Source: Bacillus sp. JCM 19058
GTDB taxonomy: Bacteria; Bacillota; Bacilli; Bacillales_H; Bacillaceae_D
Assembly (NCBI GenBank): GCA_001310555.1
Contig: BAXO01000142.1
Span: 1-7,343 of the forward strand
Direction of reading: 5' to 3'
Length of the DNA stretch: 7,343 nt
Positions within the stretch are counted from its first letter, which is position 1. Each line of letters begins with the position of its first letter. A program made the translations under genes and the position numbers. Below are positions 1-4,407 of this stretch, piece after piece. The notes under the pieces are model-generated. The model did no database searches, was not told the DNA's origin, and saw only the letters and a list, made by a program, of their open reading frames with translations.

Positions 1-1
1 G

Positions 2-205
2 GACAAAATTGTTGAAGTACTTGTCGAGGGCGAAAGCAAGAAAAACCCGGACATTTTGGCGGGACGAACGAGGACAAATCGCCTCGTTAATTTCAAAGCA
101 CCAAAATCCGTAATCGGTGAAATAGTTTTCGTCAAAGTGACTGAGGCGAAGACGTGGAGCTTAGACGGTGAAATGGTCGAACGAGCGGAGGTGAAAGCGC
201 AATGA
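2..205 (+). CDS. miaB: MiaB C-terminus (tRNA-2-methylthio-N6-dimethylallyladenosine synthase), 5' end outside window
   Basis: This is the last 67 codons and TGA stop of a gene that begins before the window. The peptide contains [11 protein letters not shown], followed by an [17 protein letters not shown] stretch. This is the C-terminal TRAM domain typical of MiaB, the radical-SAM [4Fe-4S] enzyme that adds a methylthio group to i6A37 of tRNAs reading UNN codons. The radical-SAM core (CxxxCxxC) and the N-terminal domain are not in the window, so the call rests on the TRAM tail and on the neighbour. The stop overlaps the start of ricA in an ATGA, so the two are almost certainly co-transcribed and translationally coupled. 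The same miaB-ymcA order is known in Bacillus subtilis. The main alternative is another TRAM-bearing methylthiotransferase, which is less likely next to ricA. Confidence 0.9.
   Translation, partial: DKIVEVLVEGESKKNPDILAGRTRTNRLVNFKAPKSVIGEIVFVKVTEAKTWSLDGEMVERAEVKAQ
187..194 (+). promoter_or_regulatory. Ribosome binding site of ricA inside the 3' end of miaB
   Basis: GGAGGTGA lies 7 bases before the ATG at 202 and is a near-perfect match to the anti-Shine-Dalgarno sequence. It is embedded in the last miaB codons, which supports coupled translation and fixes the ricA start. Confidence 0.8.
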
Positions 206-625
206 CAGTGAGCTATACTCGGGAAGAAATTCGCACTAAGGCGAAGGAACTGGCCAAAATGATGGCAGAAACCGAGGAGGTTGATTTTTTTAAACGGGCT
301 GAAAAGCAAATCAACGAGCATTTGCGCGTACAAGAGCTGATCGCACAAATCAAGAAGCTACAAAAGGAAGCTGTCAACCTCCAGCATTATGGGAAAAGCG
401 AGGCATTGAAAGTTACTGAGCAAAAAAATAAATGACCTTCACGACGAAATTGATACCATTCCGCTCGTACAAGAATTTAAACGAAGCCAGATCGATGTAA
501 ACGAACTGCTGCAAATGGTCTCAAACACTATCTCAAAAGCCGTTACAGAGGAAGTCATTACTTCAATGGGTGGCGATGTGTTAAAGGGGACAACGACGAA
601 AAACCCTTACGTTAAAGGATGTTAA
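202..625 (+). CDS. ricA: RicA (YmcA), RNase Y-associated regulator; frameshifted in this sequence
   Basis: The reading frame from ATG 202 contains [18 protein letters not shown] and continues to [12 protein letters not shown]. This closely resembles B. subtilis YmcA/RicA, a small all-helical YlbF/YmcA-family protein. RicA acts with RicF and RicT in a cytoplasmic complex that works with RNase Y in mRNA processing and affects sporulation, competence and biofilm formation. The frame stops at 435 because of an A7 run at 422-428. Dropping one A gives [20 protein letters not shown] and continues in the +2 frame to TAA at 623-625, for 140 residues, the expected family length. The protein ends in VKGC, and that is its only cysteine. 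An in-frame T7 run (285-291) in the same gene encodes the conserved DFFK correctly. The gene overlaps miaB by 4 bases and is followed by a strong terminator. I judge the frameshift a sequence error rather than true decay. Confidence 0.9.
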
Positions 626-636
626 AACAAAATACG

Positions 637-681
637 AAAAACACATGTCCCTTTTTTAGCCGAAGTGGACATGTGTTTTTT
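637..681. terminator. Intrinsic terminator after miaB-ricA
   Basis: This is a perfect 14-bp inverted repeat (637-650 with 667-680, core CACATGTCC/GGACATGTG) around a 16-base loop. The right arm ends in a T run and the left arm begins with an A run, so it could stop transcription from either side. It begins 12 bases after the ricA stop and ends the miaB-ricA transcription unit. Confidence 0.88.
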
Positions 682-937
682 AGCAAAAGCCTTTGTATGC
701 AGATACTCAAGAGAGTGTAATGCGGACTCGAATGAGAGATCCTGCAAGCGCGCAATCTACACATGCAAAGTAGCATAACGGCAAGAACGCTTCTCGCATG
801 GAAAGTGAGTGCGAGAGTAAGCAAAAGTAATGTCCCATCGCAACGAATGACGAGCGAGAGAAAAGTGCCAGCTTTCTCCGAACGAAGCGGATTTTTGACA
901 AAATTCCACGATTGCGGCTTATTTGAAACGTAAATGA
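682..937. other. Gene-free spacer between ricA and the dynamin-like gene
   Basis: No reading frame here has a plausible start, ribosome binding site or recognisable protein. The minus-strand ORFs (612-824, 707-901) give low-complexity, cysteine-rich translations with no family resemblance. I see the heptamer GCGAGAG twice (811-817, 854-860), each followed closely by AAAAGT. There is also a 7-bp inverted repeat TCTCGCA/TGCGAGA (792-798, 810-816). A TTGACA at 895-900 lacks a good -10 partner. In B. subtilis cotE, mutS and mutL lie downstream of ymcA, but nothing here resembles their 5' ends. Confidence 0.6.
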
Positions 938-946
938 AAATTTACG
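929..946. promoter_or_regulatory. Inverted repeat overlapping the -35 region, candidate operator
   Basis: A perfect 7-bp dyad, CGTAAAT (929-935) and ATTTACG (940-946), has a 4-base centre. It covers the likely -35 region of the promoter at 941-967. The position suits a repressor or activator site for the dynamin-like gene. No regulator can be named from the sequence, and chance occurrence is possible. Confidence 0.4.
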
Positions 947-967
947 CGAGGCAAACTCTGGTATAAT
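941..967 (+). promoter_or_regulatory. Extended -10 promoter of the dynamin-like gene
   Basis: TGGTATAAT at 959-967 is a perfect extended -10 element (TGn plus TATAAT 962-967). The -35 is poor (TTTACG 941-946 with a 15-base spacer, or ATTTAC 940-945 with 16), which an extended -10 can offset. Transcription would start near 974, leaving a leader of about 100 bases before the start codon at 1073. Confidence 0.7.
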
Positions 968-1057
968 GGGAGTGGGGAAATTGCTTCAAAATACGAATAG
1001 AAGAGATTGTTCACGGTGATTGAGAAGAACGCTCTCTAGCTGAATCCTGATCAAGTG

Positions 1058-1064
1058 AAGGGGG
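1058..1064 (+). promoter_or_regulatory. Ribosome binding site selecting the start at 1073
   Basis: AAGGGGG lies 8 bases before ATG 1073 but only 2 bases before the in-frame ATG 1067. The second ATG is therefore the likelier start. Confidence 0.65.
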
Positions 1065-1072
1065 TAATGCAA

Positions 1073-3829
1073 ATGACAGAAGAGAAAGACTTTATAAAAA
1101 AAGAGATATTATGAGCAATTGATCGTTAGTCATCCTCATTCCAATGATTCTGTAAAGGTGCTTGCCGACGCCTTTTTAAAAGAACAGAAAAGCGAGATTG
1201 CTGAGCTGTCCGCCATCCGCTATGCGCAAGGTGAGGTGTATTTTCATCATAAGGACTATGAGACAGCAATTTTTAAATGGGAAAAGGTTGACGGCGAACT
1301 TGAGCTTTGGTCAAAGAAAAACATTGCTGATGCTTACTACGAGCTCGGATTGTTAGCAAACGCAAAAAACGTTTATCGCTCAATCCAAACCGATAGCCTC
1401 ACCTTGAAGACAGAAGTATCCCTCCAGCTTTTTTTCAATTTACATAGAAGAGGGAAAGCCTGATGAAGCCGTAAAAATTATCAAAAGTGTTGTCGCATCG
1501 AATCCCGACTATCCGAATGTGACGAATTTGGCCCGTTCGTTATTTGAGGAATATAAAGATTATGGCAGTGCGATAGAGCTGGCAGTCGATGAAGCGATTC
1601 GTACGCGCTCATTGACTTGGTACGATATTCTTAACGGCTATGCCGACCAAGGGTTAACGACTCCGCTCGAGCCTGCCTATTATACCGAAGCGCTCATCAG
1701 CCTTTATGAGATTGATAAAGCCACATTTGAACGGTTGGCCGCTTCCTTTTGGGAAAGCTATAAGGAGTTGCCGTTCCATTTTTCCTGGTTAATCGAATTC
1801 GATCGAATCGTAAAAACCTTGAAAATTGAGCGAGAATATCAATGGCACCTTCTTTCTGCCTATTTCCAAGAAAGCTATTTTGGCTTAATTAACGGTCAGT
1901 TTCTTATTGAGGAAATCGCCGGGCTTGTTTCAAATCTGCTGGAAAATTGGCTTGCAGTGACTGATTCAAAGCATGAGCTTGTCGCAGCAACTGCCGTCTG
2001 TTCTTGGAATGAAATGTTCCCATCAAGTATACGCCCGGAGGTGCTCGAGGAAGCGGAGCAATTATCGAAACGGGCGGTTACACAGGAAGATGGCTTGGAG
2101 CAGGCGCTTAAGCTATTTGAGTCGATGCAAAAGTGGGCGGAAGCTAAGGAGTTGTCTGTTAGCTCTCGTCTCAAGTGGCAATCGAACAGCTGCTTAATCT
2201 TGAGAACAATCATTTACTCGTTGCCGGGACATCTAGCAGCGGAAAAGGAGCCTTGCTTAATTCCATTCTTGAAGACGAGTTAGTTGCAGATTCGAGTAAC
2301 GCCATCGTTCAATTTACGGACGACGATGAAACGAGAGCGATTGAAATATCCGATACTCAGATTACGGAAAATCTTCACCTCACCGATGTTCAAGCTGCTG
2401 CTTCCAGTTCTGGACCGGCAATACTCGATATTAAGCTGCCTCTGAGATTTTTAAGAAAAAAATAAACTCGCGTTAATCGATACGCCATTGGCAAAAGAAA
2501 AGGAGAATGGAAAATCCGACTGGCTCAATTACTTGCCGTTGGCAGATAGCCTGCTATTTGTATTGAATGCCCATACGCCTTTTTCGCACGAAGAACGGGA
2601 GGCTTTAATGCAAATTAAGAAGCAGGTGCCTGAGCTTCCTGTCTATTTCCTTGTAACGATTTACAATGAGCGTGAAGAGCAAAGCATTATTGATGAAATA
2701 CGCGCTAAACTAGAGCACGATTTTCCGGGTGCCGCTATTTTTGCCCATTCGTCAAGCTTCGAAAGTAATGCACGCCACTTCAATGATTTTAGCTTATTTA
2801 TTAAGGAAATGTTTGTGGCTGGTCCAGACAAAAAGGATAGGCTCAAGAAGCTGTTGGTGTTCCTGCGATACACCGTCACTCATTTACTTAAGAAGCGAGT
2901 CGAAATGGAAAACAGCTTTATTGAGACGATTAATTGGAACAAGGAAGCAAACGAAAAAATTAGCGGGGCGATTCATCAGTTAAACGATTCGGAAAAGGAA
3001 AAAGCTGAGCTAATAAAAAGTAAATTTAGCAAAATTATTCATGGAATAAAAATAGATTTGAAGGAAGCGATACCGGAATTGCTAAGGGATTGTTCTAGTT
3101 TAGTCAAGGAAGACAGCGATTTCCGGACGATTCATAGCGAGCTAAACGAAGAAATGAACAAGCAAATCGAGCATTATGTTCATACGCAGCTGCTCCCTAA
3201 GTTTAGCTCAGACGTTCAATCGTGGCTTGATGCAGCGAACGAGGAGTTCACAGAAAGCCAAGCTTATTTAACCGAAATGGCTGATGGCTTTAATATCCTC
3301 TACGGGGAAGAACGCTTTGCCTTTAACGGCGATTTCAAGATCATTGAAGATTGGCGCCGCGATATCGCACGTATGACCAATCGTCTTCAACTAGAGCCGA
3401 TAAATGTCTTAATGAGGATGACTCCGTCTCAGCTTTTTATGAAAAGCTCAGGAAAGCTGTTTGGAGCTTTGCCTACGAACAAAGCGATGATTCACAAAAT
3501 GTATACACGTTTCATCGATCACTCTGATTATAGTCAGGCTGTCAACGAAATTACAAACCAGTGCATCATGCAATTCGAACTGTTTGAGAAGTCGCTCGAA
3601 CGTGACATTAACCTTTTTTTATAAAAATCCGTTTCAAGCATTAAATGGGGCGAAAGAAGAAGGGGAAGAAGCGATTGAAACGAGTACTGAGGATTTGGAG
3701 CAGCTCAGAACGAATCCAGAAATCTATCGCGACCCGTTAAAGCTGTTTGAGGTCAGGATTAGACAGCAAGAGCTTCTCATCGGAGGAACGGGTAAGGCGG
3801 AGGCGGAAGCCGTATCGAAAGTAGATTAA
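1073..3829 (+). CDS. TPR-repeat protein with degenerate dynamin-like GTPase domain; five frameshifts in this sequence
   Basis: Six reading-frame pieces join into one protein of about 917 residues. The joins drop one base from A7 1096-1102, T7 1429-1435, A7 2456-2462 and T7 3614-3620, and restore one G near 2175. Residues about 46-145 are TPR-like helical pairs (YAQGEVYFHHKDYETAIFKW; YIEEGKPDEAVKIIKSV), followed by more helical sequence to about 375. A dynamin-like GTPase domain follows, with P-loop GTSSSGKG (385-392), switch-II LIDTPL (D469) and then NYLPLADSLLFVLNA. The key positions are degenerate: GKG replaces GK[S/T], DTPL replaces DxxG, and TIYN (528-531) sits where [N/T]KxD is expected. 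Residues about 600-740 are charged, coiled-coil-like helices resembling a dynamin stalk, followed by a KSSGKLFG segment. There is no signal peptide or clear membrane span. The gene has its own promoter and terminator. The function is unknown; a membrane-associated scaffold or pseudo-GTPase is inference. I do not recognise a gene name. Confidence 0.75.
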
Positions 3830-3899
3830 ACTAAGGTCAGTTCCTTGCTTTCGTTTCTATTTTACCGAAGCGGAGGTCTCCAAACGGTCTGTTGATTTC

Positions 3900-3941
3900 A
3901 GCGAAGGCATGCCCCTTGCCTTCGTTTCTCTTATTTTTTTT
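3900..3941 (+). terminator. Intrinsic terminator of the dynamin-like gene
   Basis: CGAAGGCA (3902-3909) pairs with TGCCTTCG (3917-3924) around a 7-base loop, and A-T and G-U pairs extend it to 3900-3926. A T-rich tract with an unbroken T8 follows (3925-3941). The hairpin starts about 70 bases after the stop at 3829. Confidence 0.85.
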
Positions 3942-4236
3942 CCAAACTATATTCACCTAGGTTGAATAATCAGCTCGAATACTATCGGTTTATCCGATCT
4001 ATCAGCTGACTGAAACGGTTTCACTAATGGACTACTTAAGGCTTTAGGAAACGGAGTCCGCAGTAGTTAACTTTACGAGAGCGATACATGCTTTGCGGTT
4101 ACCCTATCTGCGATAAAGGCAGTGTCTAATTGCAGCACTGCTTCGAGCGATGTTTTCTTTTTTTCGAATTACGTTTTTATAGTAGTAAATCAAGCTTTTC
4201 TGCACCGTCCAGCCTCTTGACAAATGCTTACATCCG
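3942..4236. other. Long non-coding region upstream of ppc
   Basis: No credible coding frame is present. The region holds several small dyads. TATTC-ACCTAGGT-T-GAATA (3950-3968) is near palindromic. A nested hairpin pairs CAGCT (3971-3975) with AGCTG (4004-4008), and inside it ATCGG (3984-3988) with CCGAT (3994-3998). A perfect 13-base palindrome lies at 4011-4023. GCAGTG (4119-4124) pairs with CACTGC (4136-4141), with a T-rich tract about 10 bases further on. The decamer CGCAGTAGTT at 4059-4068 recurs at 4242-4251 within the ppc promoter. The density of dyads suggests regulation of ppc, but none can be assigned to a known factor. Confidence 0.5.
4011..4023. promoter_or_regulatory. 13-base palindrome resembling a cre (CcpA) site but one base short
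   Basis: TGAAACGGTTTCA is a perfect dyad with a one-base centre. The CcpA consensus is 14 bases (TGNAANCGNTNNCA), and this lacks one base between the half-sites. It lies about 225 bases upstream of the ppc promoter, so a direct regulatory role is uncertain. Confidence 0.3.
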
Positions 4237-4265
4237 TTGATCGCAGTAGTTTTTTATGATAAAAT
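4237..4265 (+). promoter_or_regulatory. ppc promoter (sigma-A type, extended -10)
   Basis: TTGATC (4237-4242) and TAAAAT (4260-4265) are separated by exactly 17 bases. TGA at 4257-4259 supplies an extended -10. Transcription would start near 4272, giving a leader of about 135 bases before the start codon. This beats the nearby TTGACA at 4217-4222, which has no -10 at the right distance. Confidence 0.72.
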
Positions 4266-4270
4266 ACTAC
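4246..4270. promoter_or_regulatory. Inverted repeat spanning the ppc -10 box, candidate operator
   Basis: GTAGTTTTTT (4246-4255) and AAAATACTAC (4261-4270) are inverted arms matching at 9 of 10 positions around a 5-base centre. The right arm contains most of the -10 hexamer, so a bound protein would block RNA polymerase. No regulator is identifiable. Confidence 0.45.
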
Positions 4271-4302
4271 GTACTTACAGGTGATACATAATTCTTTTGT
4301 AC

Positions 4303-4340
4303 AGGGACAGTTTATATCCGTCCGAGGATAAACTGTCCTT
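4303..4340 (+). other. Hairpin in the ppc mRNA leader
   Basis: GGACAGTTTAT (4305-4315) pairs perfectly with ATAAACTGTCC (4328-4338), and A-T and G-U pairs extend it to 4303-4340. The loop is 12 bases and may pair further through TCC/GGA. Only scattered T residues follow, so it is a poor terminator. It may be an attenuator remnant, an mRNA-stabilising 5' stem or a protein-binding site. It matches no riboswitch class I know. Confidence 0.5.
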
Positions 4341-4393
4341 CATTTGTTCACTTACACGGCTGTATGTAAAAAGAGAGAAGAAGTCATGGTAAT

Positions 4394-4399
4394 AGGAGG
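4394..4399 (+). promoter_or_regulatory. Ribosome binding site of ppc
   Basis: AGGAGG lies 8 bases before ATG 4408, which is ideal spacing and fixes the start. Confidence 0.85.
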
Positions 4400-4407
4400 A
4401 TGTTTTC

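Noticed and set aside
895..900. TTGACA as a promoter element for the dynamin-like gene
   Set aside because: At 17-18 bases the only candidates are CTTATT and TTATTT, both poor, and a far better extended -10 lies at 959-967.
612..901. Minus-strand ORFs over 612-824 and 707-901
   Set aside because: They overlap the ricA terminator, have no ribosome binding site, and their translations are cysteine- and leucine-rich without any family resemblance.
1119..1121. TTG at 1119 (and TTG at 2488) as real translation starts
   Set aside because: They are merely the first start-like codons after a frameshift. No ribosome binding site precedes either, and the frame-corrected protein runs smoothly across both.
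1896..2213. Minus-strand ORF of 105 residues inside the TPR/dynamin gene
   Set aside because: It is a serine-rich shadow of the coding strand, with no upstream signals, opposite a region with clear conserved protein.
4217..4222. TTGACA as the -35 of the ppc promoter
   Set aside because: The hexamer 17 bases downstream (ATCGCA) is no -10. The pair at 4237/4260 has correct spacing and an extended -10.
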